DNA from: Paralithodes platypus
Taxonomy: Eukaryota; Arthropoda; Malacostraca; Decapoda; Lithodidae
Reading direction: 5' to 3'
Assembly: GCA_032716605.1 (NCBI GenBank)
Contig: CM064502.1
Span: 40,956,507 to 41,020,506 of the forward strand
DNA: 64,000 nucleotides
The first letter of the stretch is position 1, and each line of letters begins with the position of its first letter. The notes beneath the pieces were generated by a model that worked only from the letters and a program-made list of their open reading frames with translations, ran no database searches and was not told the DNA's origin. Both the position numbers and the translations under genes were made by a program. This document shows, in pieces, positions 12,561-23,715 of the stretch.

Positions 12561-12598
12561 GACAGAATCCAGGGCTATCTTTAATTACTGTAGGAAAC

Positions 12599-13820
12599 TC
12601 AAGCAAGACTTATTAAATCACTTTGTTGCTCCTTCCTTATATCTTTACAGTACAGTTCAAAATTATCTAAGATTATACTGCTAACAGGGTTACCACCAGG
12701 CGTGGGAACCGGAACACAACTTTGAACAACAGTCTCTCGGTCGTCAACCTCCACTACGGGTTTTGTACATACAGCAAGACACACTGGATCTTCCTCTGGG
12801 TCTCTGTCAAAATAGGGCTTAAGCTGGTTAACATGTACTAGGCGAGAACTCTTTTTATGATCAGTAGTCAATCACATAGTTTACTTTAGTTTAGACGACT
12901 TCATAGAGACATGGTAAGGTCCCTGATATTTACCTTTTAGAGGTTTACCAGACACTGGGAGATGGAGAAGCACTTTGTCACCCACTTTGAATGATCTCTC
13001 CCTAGATTTCTTGTCATACTGTACTTTCATTTTTGACTGACTTCATATTGGCAAGGGCAATCTCTCGGACTGTAGCCATTTTAAGCTTAAGTGAATGGAT
13101 ATATTCAGATACAGTGATAGAAGGATGTGAAGACTGCTCTGTGAACCATGAATCCTTAAGGACTTTCAGAGGGCCTCGAATGTGTCTACCGTACAAAAGC
13201 TCAAATGGAGAATAGCCTAAAGATTCCCGAGGGGTCTCACGAATAGCAATGAAAAGATAATCTATGTCCTCATCCCAATCTTTACTGGACTCGTGACAGT
13301 ACTTCTTTACCATGGATTTAAATGTTTGGTGAAAGTGCTCGAGACACCCTTGTGTTTGTGGACGGTATGCTGTAGAGATCTGCTTGTTAATATTAAGTTC
13401 CTTTACAACTTGAGTCATTAAATCACTAGTAAAATTTGTACCTTGATCAGTTTTTGGAATGCCTACCCTAGTGAATAAATGTAAAAAGTGCTTAGCTACC
13501 TGCTTAGATTTAATGTCACGCATAGGGAAAGCTTCTGGATATCTAGTGGAGGCACACATTACAGTTAATAGATATTGGTTACCCTTTTTTGTTCTAGGCA
13601 GAGGGCCCACACAATCTACAACAATTTTCTCAAATGGTTCAGATGTTATGGGAATTGGATGTAAAGGAGCTGGAGGAATCACAGAGTGCTTACCCACAAC
13701 CTGACTCACATGACATGTTTTTACATATTTCTCAACATCCCTTTTCATACCTGGCCAAAAGTAGTGTTGGAGTAACTTTTTATGTTTTTTTCTGTCCCAG
13801 ATGAGCTGATAATCAGTCAT
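12599..13820 (-). pseudogene. LTR-A integrase with GPY-type C-terminus
   Basis: The frame 13820-13014 (268 codons) contains HYFWPGMKRDVEKYV, the end of an HHCC zinc-binding domain whose last position reads C-x2-S instead of C-x2-C, followed by the catalytic core: D in VVDCVGPLP, D in TDQGTNF, E in GCLEHFHQ. All three acidic residues are present. The C-terminal part continues in a shifted frame to 12599, with VHVNQLKPYF marking the end of the GPY/F module typical of Ty3 integrases. It lies upstream of RT on the coding strand. The first half of the zinc domain falls beyond a stop near 13813. Confidence 0.85.
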
Positions 13821-14650
13821 GTGCTAAACTGATTACTGGACTTCGAATTGAACTTGGCAAAATTACTTTTTTAGTCTTAGACCAGGTATCATTGTCACTA
13901 AGCTCAGGCGGGTGATGACTACGCATTAAAACTCCATCTTGATAGAAAATATTGGAGTTTTTAGTGCTAGAAGTAACTTCATCGGCAATATGTCTTAAGG
14001 ACGCTAAGCTGGGATCAGAATTTTGTGCAACAATTAAATTTGACTTACTGAAATTCTGCTGGGCGAAGTCGTCCCGGACTGGTGTGGGAAGGTCCACCTC
14101 TGTCCTGCCCGATTGAGACCGGGTGACAGCGCACACTGGGAATATCTCTGGATCCGCGGCGTCTATCTCCTCGGTCGGGCCGGACGAGAGAGGAACCTCC
14201 TGCAACGCCAGAGCCCTTACTGAAATTCTGCTGGGCGAAGTCGTCCCGGACTGGTGTGGGAAGGTCCACCTCTGTCCTGCCCGATTGAGACCGGGTGACA
14301 GCGCACACTGGGAATATCTCTGGATCCGCGGCGTCTATCTCCTCGGTCGGGCCGGACGAGAGAGGAACCTCCTGCAACGCCAGAGCCGGAATCATCCCTG
14401 ACCCAGCGACATAATTCCCGAGGAAAAAATCCACACCTGGAATGGGCAAATCATTAATCACTGCAACTCTTACTTTACCTTTTACCAGATTACTGTCAAG
14501 CATTAACTCAGCCTCCTTCACCTGTTTTCCCACACCAACTGTTTGCAAGTTTAAGGTTATACCTGTATAGTTTACATTTGAATTATCAGATAATACTTTA
14601 CGGCTGATGATACTCTGGCTGGATCCCGTGTCTCTTAGTATTGTTACCTT
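13813..14650 (-). pseudogene. LTR-A protease and protease-integrase linker
   Basis: The aspartic protease active site ILRDTGSSQS lies on the minus strand at about 14610-14645, followed by GVDFFLGNYVAGSG (14430-14460) and a linker ending VCAVTRSQSGR that also occurs, as VCAVTRSMS, in LTR-B. The linker is interrupted by a 172-bp tandem duplication (14045-14388), so translation leaves the frame; a second open segment (14205-13813) begins inside the duplicate. Confidence 0.8.
14045..14388. repeat. 172-bp tandem duplication in LTR-A pol
   Basis: Units 14045-14216 and 14217-14388 are practically identical over the whole length. The period is not a multiple of three, so it shifts the frame between protease and integrase. 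Near-identity indicates a very recent event. Confidence 0.9.
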
Positions 14651-16220
14651 CTGACCTATACAATCATTGTTAAAGAAAAATTTACCTGGGACCTTGAAAC
14701 CTTCAAGTCAGTGGAGGGCTTCGTGACATTGATACATGCCACAGGTTTATTCTGAGGTTTTTTACCTACTTGTGTATTTGCAAGTGCTAGTTTATAGGTA
14801 GCTGAAGTCCTACACCTGGGATGTGTACAAGTTAAGATGGTGTGACCTGTCTTTTTACAATAGGAACAATACATATCATTTGAAGCAGATCCTCGAGCAT
14901 AGTTATATGAATAAGGAGTATTACTACCACCCACAAACTCAGAGCGACCAGAGAAGACCTTACATTAACCTCTTTTGGTTTATGTTCCCTCGGGTGGTAC
15001 TTATGGATGAGGGAGTAGGCATCCGCAAGTTGGGCCGCCATCCTCAGGTCCGTCCCACCTTTCTCCTCAATGTAAACAGTACCTGTGGTGGTAACCTGCG
15101 CTTCCATTCTTCTAATGCAAAAAGGTTAACTAGATCAGAGAAAGAAGTGAGTGCTAACTTCTCAAGCCATTTTTTAAGAGTTCTAAGTTTGTCCATTGCA
15201 AAGTCTAGAAAAGTTAGTTTTATAATTTGTTACCAGGTTACGAAATTGCCACCTGTAAGACTCAGGAGTTATCTCGTACGCATCTAGAACAGCCTTTTTA
15301 ACCTAGTTATAATCACTAACGTCCACTAAATTATTTACAACGAGAGCAGCCTTACCTACTAGTTTGGGTTTGATGAGTCACATCCACTCAGTCTTGAGCC
15401 ACTTAAGATGCTCGGCTGTTTTCTCAAGTTTAGGAAGGAGTGCTCAGGGTCTATTTCTAGGAATTGAGGCAAGTGATAAATTTTTAGCTAGGTTAAATTA
15501 CTTATTTTGCTTTTCGAGTTCCAGTCTCTCCCTCTCGATGGTCTTAGTTTCTTCAAGTTGATTAACCTTAGCCATATCTATGTTCCTATCCATATCTCTA
15601 AGCCCCGCCTCTTTCTCCAACTTTAATATCTCTAACTCCTTAGCTTGTTCTAGTTTCTCCCTCTCTATGGTCTTAGTTTCTTCTAGTTTCGCACGTTCTA
15701 ACTCTTTAGCTTTTAGTCTATCCTTCTACTTTTGTTCCTCCGCTTGTCGTCTATCCTTCTCCTTTTGTTCCTCCTTATATTTTAGTTTTATTATCTGTAG
15801 TTCATTAATTAGCATGTTCTAGTTTCTCCCTCTCGATGGTCTTAGTTTCTTCTAGTTTCGCACGTTCTAACTCTTTCAAGTCTCCAAGTCATTCATGCTC
15901 AAAATCTAACCTTGATTCAGACCACGGTTCGTGAACAGAAACGGTAGAATGCTGGCTAGTAGTGTCCTCCAAATCTACTGCTGAAGGTTCTGATAGTCCA
16001 CTAGCTGACGTTATTTCTGAAGCTTCTGGGGGGAGGAGTTCCTTACTCATTAATCCATTAATAACTAGGTCCTTTATTTGTAGTTTAGTATGAGAACTTT
16101 CGAAATGGATGTCATGATTTAAGCCATGTACTGCCAGATAACCTTGTTCAGATCATGTTCACGAAGTTGCTCTAAATCAGGAGCCCTGCAAAATTCCTTT
16201 ACACTAAATGAGCTAGACAT
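14650..16220 (-). pseudogene. LTR-A gag
   Basis: Start at 16220-16218 (MSSSFSVKEFCRAPDLEQL). After a stop and frameshift near 16120 comes a long, highly charged Glu/Lys/Arg-rich region (15500-15900) that should be coiled coil. The capsid C-terminal part near 15200-15300 reads KKAVLDAYEITPESYRWQFR, matching the SCAN-like segment of LTR-B and LTR-C gag. The nucleocapsid zinc knuckle CSYCKKTGHTILTC (C-x2-C-x4-H-x4-C) is at about 14830-14875. Several stops and shifts break the frame. Gag should form the particle that packages element RNA. Confidence 0.75.
15518..15878. repeat. Internal repeats in the gag coiled-coil region
   Basis: A block of about 60 bp beginning TTCTAGTTTCTCCCTCTC occurs at about 15649-15708 and again at 15815-15875 with few differences, and a diverged third copy at 15518-15561. 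On the coding strand they give repeated charged heptads (LEETKTIERE type), so coiled-coil length has changed by repeat gain. Confidence 0.75.
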
Positions 16221-17017
16221 GTTGAATGGTTGGCACAGGAAAAAGAAAACAAAAATAAATATTGAGGTTAGCACTCACTTACCTGAAGAGAACTAGCAGT
16301 GGGCCAACCTACACTACTAAATGCTCAGGCCTAACTGGTAGAGTAGTATGGACGCATTTCATGAGACATATTTAGCATTTTACTGTCTTAATACATACTG
16401 TGAAGACAATGCGGGGAATTAGTGCCAATACTATAACACTAATGAACAGATACTATGAATCAGATATGAAATTCAGCAATACCCAGTTAAAATATGCCAA
16501 TGGAGAGAATAATGTGTACAGGCAAGTCTGCAGTTAGGTTCTCGGTACCCACTTACATTTAATCCGATTCCTAGTTTCCGTGACGCACACAACTCCTGAC
16601 ATGATAGGACATGATGAAGAGGCATGAGGTGAAAGCACAAGGCAGACAAGATCCTACTTCAATCCTAATCACTATTAATTGATGAAGGTAGTCATGGCAT
16701 TGATCTTCTAATATATTGGATTATATTGAAGATAAGAAGAGGGGTCTATCTTACTCTGAAAATGATTTGTATTATATGATTTGACTCAGGTGGAAGACCG
16801 GAGTGCAGGGATTCAATTCGGGTCACCGAAGATACCCATAGAGAATACTAGATACTGCCAGTCAGAGTATGAATGACTAGTATGAGGAAGGGTATGATTT
16901 GAGCACTATTCTGGTAGTGTACAGGTTTTACATATGGACACACTTAACCCTTAGTGAGTACTGAGGTTATGTTATTACTGTAACTTTACAAACCTAACTA
17001 CATATTAATATATATAG

Positions 17018-19310
17018 GGTTATTCAAAACTTTAGTGACAAAATTACAAGGTGAAGTCCTGACATATTAAACATATTTCCATATGTATTTTATCAAAAAA
17101 TAAACGGTTAATTACAGACTTGAAAGCCAAATCCATTACCGTGGGCGAACGATCGAACACTTCAAAATCAACCCCGAACCCCCCCACATCACCCCCTATT
17201 CTCTCTCGGGTAGGTGAGGGACGTTATTACAACGTATGAAGCAATGAACCCTTACCGATCACGGGATTCAAACAGATCCGTAGGCTTTGAATCGATCCCA
17301 AGGCTTCGTGTATCATGTAATGTCAGATAGGCTAAGAGAGTAGTAACCAGTAATAGTTTTTATTATTTTGTATTACAGGGTGTACAGTATCAGTGTATTA
17401 AATTAGTGTCACATGCAACCATAACAGAAAATCCGATACTTGTATTACACGGCATTGTACAGTATGCCGTTAAATGTACGTATAATAACAGTTGTTACAG
17501 AGCATTACAGTAAAATTAGGGTTATCCTTGTAAATGAAGAAATTAATATGTACAGTACAGTCACTCATAAAGTTTTTTTTTTTTAGATGCCAGGGCGTAT
17601 ACGTTACTACTATCTTATCTGACATTACATGAAACACGAAGCCTTGGGATCGATTCAAAGCCTACGGATCTGTTTGAATCCCGGGATCGTTTTTTTTTTT
17701 TTTTTTTTTTTTTTCTATGTGATTGAGGGAGGCAAAAGGCATAACTGCCTATAGCGAGTGTCTCCCCCATAGTTGAAAGAGTGACAGGGCCAAAATCAAG
17801 GGACGTTCGAGCCAAAATGCCTGGACACACGGAGTTTGAAGCAATTTAAGTCATAGGAAGAGGGAAAGACTGATTCTGGGAGAGAGTTCCAGAGCTCAGC
17901 TGTTGAGTAGAAGAAAGTTTGAGAGTAACGTTTCACTCTTGGGTTGGAGAGTTGCACAGAGTAGGGGTGGGATTGAGTTGCAAGACGGGTACCACGTGCC
18001 CTACGTAAAGGAGGTGGTATGCACTGGGATAGCTCTGAGGAACACTGATTATTATAGTAGCGATAGAATAGCGAGAGAGATGCAACATTGCGGTGGAGAG
18101 AGAGAGATTGCAGAGAGTTGGTGAGTGGACGGGAGTTAATGATACGAAAGGCCTTCCTTTCAACTTTGTCTAGGAGAGCGGTGTGAGAGGAACCTCCCCA
18201 CACATGTGAACAATACTCAATACAAGGGCGCACTATGCCCCTGTACAGAGCAAGAAGCTGTGCAGGGGAAAAGAACCCCCTAAGGCGGTTGAGTACACCC
18301 AGCTTCTGGGAGGCTGCCTTAGCAAGACTGGTAATATGGTCCTTCCAAATGAGAGCAGAAGAAAAAGAGACACCAAGAATATTGAGAGAAGATGAAGGGT
18401 TGATTTTTGTATTGCTGAAGAATAAGGGATAGTCCGCTGGGAGATCCTGACGGGTAGATAGATGGAGAAATTGGGTTTTGGAAGCATTAAAGTTAACAAG
18501 GTTTTCTCTGCCCCAATTGGAAATAGTATTTAGATCAGAATTTAAGAGTTCTATGGCTTCATTACGTTTGTCGTTGAGGGATTGCTGGCTGGGGCGTTCT
18601 GAAAAACTAATGGAGTAGTGTAAGGTTGAGTCGTCTGCGTAAGAATGGATGGGAATTAAGGTACAGTTAAGGAGATCATTTATAAAAATTAGAAAGAGAA
18701 TAGGAGATAGGACAGAGCCCTGAGGAACACCGGAGTTTATAGGGTGAGGAAGTGAACAATCGCCGTCCACAACCGCGGCTATGGAACGGCCGGAAAGGAA
18801 ATTAGAGACAAAGGCACAGATGGAGGGATAGAAACCGAAGGAGGGTAGTTTAGAAATTAAAGATTTATGCCAGACTCTATCGAAGGCTTTCGATATGTCT
18901 AGTGCAATAGAAAAAGTCTCACCGAAGTCCCGAAAGGAGGATGACCAAGAGTTAGTAAGATATGAAAGAAGATCACCAGTAGAGCGACCCTTAAGGAAGC
19001 CATACTGGCGATCTGAGAGCAGATTATGAGAAGAGAAATGCTTAAGACATTTGGAAGCAAGGTAAGGGTTCATTGCTTCATACGTTGTAATAACTTCCCT
19101 CACCTACCCGAGAGAGAATAGGGGGTGATGTGGGGGGGTTCGGGGTTGATTTTGAAGTGTTGGATCGTTCGCCCACGGTAATGGATTTTGCTTTCATGTC
19201 TGTAATTAACCTTTTATTTTTGGGAAAAATCCATATGGAAATATGTTTAATATCATGTCAGGACTTCACCCTGTAATTTTGTCACTAAAGTTTTGAATAA
19301 CCCTGTGTGA
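17018..19310. mobile_element. Foldback DNA element nested in LTR-A leader
   Basis: About 240 bp at 17018-17258 are inverted at 19068-19310; outer ends read GGGTTATTCAAAACTTTAGT. The inverted repeat continues inward as 17259-17345 paired with 17602-17692, so the original arms were about 325 bp around a spacer of about 255 bp. A LINE inserted exactly at the boundary between the two repeat blocks on the right arm and pushed them apart. The left arm follows TATATA, suggesting a TA target; the right flank is TG, so the duplication is unproven. Tc1/mariner-like end style, but no transposase is present. Confidence 0.7.
17690..19103 (-). CDS. LINE family a reverse transcriptase (3' half), open frame
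   Basis: An uninterrupted 435-codon frame (19103-17796) plus 3' untranslated region and a 25-base A tail (T run 17690-17714). Domains in order: RT fingers/palm from DRQYGFLKGRSTG, ALDISKAFDRVWHKS, NSGVPQGSVLSP, the catalytic SYADDSTLHYS, then the LINE tail GVLNRLRGFFSP, YRGIVRPCIEYCSHVWGG and LWNSLPESVFPSS. The element is 5'-truncated: the first residues (MREVITTYEAMNPYL) come from the arm of the foldback element, so the ATG is chimeric and not the native start. No endonuclease domain remains, so it cannot move itself. Nearly identical to the copy at 26.9 kb. Confidence 0.85.
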
Positions 19311-19548
19311 ACAGAATAATTTAAAGAGCCACAGCAATATACATAACCACGGACAACAACACAATTTTAAATAATAAGTAAGGAAAAATTATGATTAGTA
19401 ATAATTAATAATAAAGATTAGCACAATTATTTATAAATACAAAACCCTGTATATAATTATATATATATATGTCAGTGCGAGAGGTCTATCACTATCTTAT
19501 CCGGTGAACATATTAAACGTCACTCAAGCTCATACACAACAAATTAAA

Positions 19549-19566
19549 ATCCCGGTCAGGCCCCCA
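19549..19566 (-). other. Primer-binding site of LTR-A
   Basis: Four bases inside the 5' LTR, on the minus strand, lies TGGGGGCCTGACCGGGAT, which would pair with a tRNA 3' end terminating in CCA. The tRNA identity was not determined. Confidence 0.65.
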
Positions 19567-20227
19567 TTTATGTTACGCCCCTCTGAGACTAGAAGCTAGA
19601 TAATAGTTTACAAGTAATTCGACCTGATTATCCAGAGGTGTAGACACCCCAGAGGGACAACACAAAGATAGACGTGAGAGGATATAGACGCTAACTAGTA
19701 TAAGTACCAGAAACCCAAGTTCTTATGGCACTATGATAATATATGTCTCTATAATCTAAGTGATTATTAGAGTATTATCCTCTCCCCACCAGACACCCCC
19801 TAGCAGGCACTATTATAACAATCCCAGGTATATAGGTAAAACAAAATATTAGTATGGTTTGAGCAAAAGAATAAATAGTCACCAGAGTAAAACAACAAAG
19901 AAACCCTCACACCAATACATACAAAACACAGGGGAATAATTATAACCAATATATTTTTAATTTGTTTTTAATAAAATAAAGTTTTACTTACAAGGTGTTA
20001 TTCAAGTCTTAAAATTAATACGTTAAACAATTAAATCAAAAGTTAATTTCGTTAATAAATAAACTAAGTTAATTTAATGTTTATAAATAAAGTAAATATT
20101 TAATTATAAAGAAATATTAAAGAATACTAAAACAAATAAAATATCAAATTAAATGTTAATATTTAGTTAAAATGGGTATAAGTCTTGGAGCAACTCACAA
20201 CCACCCCTATCATCTCCACACTGCTAG

Positions 20228-22873
20228 TAGTGGAGCAGATAAATGCAAAAATACCCCAAAATAGTTCACTTAATCATGCAAGCATAAAATTTGGCACAGA
20301 CATTCTCAAAGGACCACTCTTTCATAAAAGGGCGTTAGCCACGCAAAAAATCCAAGATGGCTGCCTCTTTTTCCAAGATGGCTGCCATTCATTGGCCAAT
20401 TGCATCATCTTCGAGAATATGGGTGTTACTGATGCATTTATCATGGTTTATATTCCCATTCAATCACCAATTTGTTATTTATTAAAGTTATTTTTGTCAC
20501 GCTTTCAATTCCAAGTACTAAAACAAAGAGATGGCGTCCAATATGGCGGCCAAACGTAGTATTAATCTTTTCTCAGCATCTGTCACTGGCCACAATGAAT
20601 GCCTTTTTTTTATATACAGAGAGTTTTTGGGGTCATAGATTCTAATTGATCTAAAACTTTTCTCAAAGGATGTAAACATTATTTACAAGGTGTTGGTATA
20701 CTAATAAAGTGAATGTCAGTGCACAACCAGGGCACACTGGTGACTTCACTGCTGTGTAACTCAGCATGGAGTTCAGTGTCAGCTGATCTAGCTTTACTAA
20801 TGCTGCACCTAGCTTTACTAACTCTATTGTAGTAGACTAGTATTAGGTGTAGTGCAGTTTAGATTAGTGTCCCAAATGCTGTCTAATAGCCCCATATCAA
20901 TTAGCTAGTATAAAATAGTTAGTAGATAAAGTTAGACAGCCGCGCCTGAATTGACAGGGTGTGCCGAAGCTGAACGAACACAGTCAGCTTTTTTCAAAGC
21001 TGTTCATCTCCTGTCAGATCAGGGAGTGCGACCTGCAGGAGTTCTTTCAGCACGAAAATCAGTAATTCCCTGCGTCTCTAAGTGATGGTGGAAAGATTTA
21101 TAGCTGTCAGAAGTCCCAACTGACCTCCATACTTGAGAAACACATCACGCTTCCAGACCAAGAGTCAGAGGCAGATGACATCATCATTGATGGTTCAGCT
21201 TTGATCCATGCACTGCCACCCATTAGGTCTAAGATATTTGCAGAATATACAGCCCTTGACTTTCTGCCAAGGATTAGTGCCTATGCCAATACATACAAGA
21301 CAACACATGTTGTCTTTGATGTGTACAGTCAATCAAGTCTGAAAGCAGACACAAGGTCCAAAAGAGGACAAGGGGGGAGACGCAAGGTGACAGAAAAGAA
21401 TAGCATTCCCTCAAACTGGCACAACTTTCTGAGGCACAATGACAATAAGTCGGAGCTGTTTCACTTCTTGGCAGACAAGATTGTCCAGATGTCTGCACCA
21501 AACTTGGTTATTGTGACCAAGGGACCCCAAGCACTTAGCACACACAAAGTGAGTCTGACTGAACTGCACGAATGTTCTCATGAGGAGGCAGACAGCCGCA
21601 TCTTTGTCCATGCCAGATATGCTGCAGGACAAGGGAGCAAATCTATCATATTCAAAGCCAATGACACAGATGTCCTAGTCATTGGCCTGAGTATGTTCCC
21701 AACTCTGCAAAGCATGGGTCTGCAGCAGCTGTGGCTCATATTTGGCCAAGGTCAGAGCCTTCGATGGATTGGCATTCACAACCTGCACAACTATGTTGGT
21801 CAAGAGAAGGCCAAATGCATGTTGTTCTTCCATGATTTTACAGGTAGTGATGTGGTCTCAGCTTTTAGAAATAAAGGAAAGAAGACAGCTTGGCAGACAT
21901 GGGACATTTTCCCAGAGGCAACTCCAGTATTTTCCAAACTGAGCCAGCACCCACCAACCATTGAGGATGATGACATGAAGATTCTAGAAAAGTTTGTGGT
22001 CCTCATGTATGACAGGTCCAGCACTGCAGATGGTGTGGATGAGGCTAGACTGGACTTGTTTGCCAGAAAGCAGAGACCCTATGAAGCCATCCCTCCAACC
22101 AGAGCAGCTCTGATTCAACACACTAAACGTGCAGCATATCAGGCAGGCTGTGTGTGGGCTCAGGCAATTCTGCGCCAGCCAGAAGCAGAGAGTCCAGCTG
22201 ACTGGGGATGGGAGAAGATTGGCGAAGAATGGAAAGTCTTCTGGACAGCCAACTCTCCCATTGCAAAGAGTTATGAACAGCTCACTAAGTGTGGCTGAAA
22301 GTCTGGCTGCCGTGGCAGGTGCAAATGCTACAGGCTTGGTCTCACATGCACAGCCTTGTGCAGTTGCAAATGTGAAGTGTAGTTTCTCTGTTATCCTGGG
22401 TGCAGTGGTGAGTTCAAGTATAATTTCGACTGTCTTTTGCTAAAACTTTCATTAGATTTATGTATTTTTTGGTTCTTTAATAAAAACAAATTCATTTTGT
22501 CATAAAAATGTATACTGGAATCTTTATTAGTCGCAAAGATACGAATGATATTAGTTTTGCGGGTGCAATTTTGGTTTGATTTATCATTAAAAAAATTATT
22601 TTACAAAAATAGGAGAACTCTTTCAGACTCTATGACATATAAAGTAGGGTTTCGAATTGAAATAAGTTGTTTTACTTGAAGTAGTTACAACTTACAAAGT
22701 AATTATTAGTAATTCTTAGTGTAGATGGCGGCCATCTTGAAAAAATGGTAGCCATCTTGGATTTTTGCGTGGCTAACGCCCTTTTTTGAAAGAGTGGACT
22801 CTAATGAACATTTGTGCCAAATGTCATGCTTGCATAATTAAGTGAACTATTTTTGCACTTATCTGCTCCACTA
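20228..22873 (+). mobile_element. Academ-like DNA transposon, family A (deleted copy)
   Basis: A 2,646-bp element in the LTR. Ends TAGTGGAGCAGATAA are inverted at 20228 and 22873; the inverted repeats extend about 155 bp on each side (20228-20390 and about 22718-22873) with one 14-bp indel. TAG flanks both sides (20225-20227; 22874-22876), suggesting a 3-bp target duplication. The inner part of each repeat holds copies of CCAAGATGGCTGCC or its complement. Only the XPG-type nuclease part of the coding region remains; the transposase part seen in family B (57.7-61.2 kb) is absent. Academ is the transposon superfamily known to me that carries an XPG-type nuclease and 3-4 bp duplications; the assignment is by motif, not by search. 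Confidence 0.75.
21077..22380 (+). pseudogene. XPG/FEN1-like nuclease of Academ-like family A
   Basis: The frame open from about 21108 to 22298 (the first ATG is internal; coding similarity begins upstream) reads, in order: FDVYSQSSLKADTRSKRG, like the N-terminal FDG...R block of flap endonucleases; HEEADSRIFVHA (21579 on) and NDTDVLVIG, like the acidic XPG-I block; and FHDFTGSDVVSAFRNKGKKT (21830-21889), like the G-x-DY and helix-hairpin-helix region. After an in-frame TGA (22296-22298) the frame continues with a cysteine-rich tail rich in C-x-C pairs (GCRGRCKCY...LCSCKC). An AATAAA lies at 22479-22484. It should be a structure-specific nuclease used in transposition, but the stop and missing transposase make this copy doubtful. 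Confidence 0.75.
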
Positions 22874-23384
22874 TAGGCAGTACGTCGAGAAAGGTGAGGC
22901 GGACAATCCAGGCTTGTAGAATCCAATAAGCTACACCCGTCGAGAACACCACCAGATGTGAACTCCCTAAGCTCTCCAGCTCAAACCCTATGTCACCTCT
23001 CTTTATGTGTGATGTACCAAGAAGCGCAAGTGGGTACGTAGTGGTGAGGAGCCGAACTATTGAAGTACCGTATGCCCTTGTGGGTCATACGGTTCATTGA
23101 GGGGGTTCAGTCTGGAGTCAAGACGGCTTCCTTTGATAGGAGTAGAGAGAGTGGACCCGGGTGAGCGAGCGAGGCAAGCGAGGCGGGAGGGGGGTACAGT
23201 CACGGACAACAGGCAGTACAGTCACAGCCAACATATGACTGTGGGAAGAACCTGCATGATAAGAAGAGCATAACAGTACCTTCATAAACAATTACATTTT
23301 AATAGAGCTCGACAAGCATAATGTTCAAGATGGTACTTTTGACAAATTGTCATTTGTATCACTGGACTATGAACTAGAAGGCAT

Positions 23385-23565
23385 ACTATAGTCGATTCAT
23401 TATAAGTAGGCCAGAAATCCCAAATTATATCCTCTGTAACTAAAAAAGGGCTAGCGCTAATTGGCTGTAAAGTTTCACACCTATTCGGTGGCTGACTCTT
23501 CCCAAATGTTAGAAATATTAGCTGGATTACTCCAGTCGTTTATAGTTATAGATATTAGTGGAACA
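23385..23565. mobile_element. Partial copy of the ACTATAGTC MITE
   Basis: ACTATAGTC...GTAAGTAGGC-like end and the body CCTCTGTAACT...GGGCTAG match, in inverse orientation, the complete element at 23716-23935. The far end is missing or diverged. Confidence 0.55.
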
Positions 23566-23715
23566 TGTTTTTGGCCAACTTCTAATGAATGGACTATATT
23601 GCAGTAATACGGTACTGCCACCCCCACGGTCTCTAAGAAGTTAAAATTAGGGGAGTTCGCTTGTGCGTTACCGCAGCGCTCATCTCCATAAATTTTTGCC
23701 CTTTGACATCTGCAG

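Larger units (their letters stand above)
10173..23275 (-). mobile_element. Ty3/gypsy-type LTR retrotransposon LTR-A (gmr1-like order)
   Basis: Minus-strand element bounded by two long repeats (10173-11205 and 19571-23275, the second enlarged by an insertion) and by the 4-bp target duplication GTAC (10169-10172; 23276-23279). Read on the minus strand the order is LTR, primer-binding site, gag with zinc knuckle, protease, integrase, reverse transcriptase, RNase H, polypurine tract, LTR. Integrase before reverse transcriptase is unlike standard Ty3/gypsy but matches the published gmr1-like group. Host to a foldback element (17018-19310), a LINE inside that, and an Academ-like transposon in the 5' LTR. 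Defective: frameshifts, a 172-bp duplication, and an altered RT active site. Confidence 0.85.
19571..23275 (-). repeat. 5' LTR of LTR-A, split by an Academ-like element
   Basis: Begins TGTTACGCC and ends ATAACA; aligns with 10173-11205 except for the insertion at 20228-22873 and small indels. Without the insertion its length is about 1,056 bp. Confidence 0.85.

Noticed and set aside
13014..13820. Copia-type (Ty1) assignment of LTR-A because integrase precedes RT
   Set aside because: The GPY/F module, YPEA core motif, SCAN-like gag and RT/RNase H style are Ty3-like; the gmr1-like order explains the arrangement.
21201..22298. Host XPG/FEN1 repair gene
   Set aside because: It lies between inverted repeats of a transposon and is closer to the nuclease of the second transposon than to cellular flap endonucleases in motif form.
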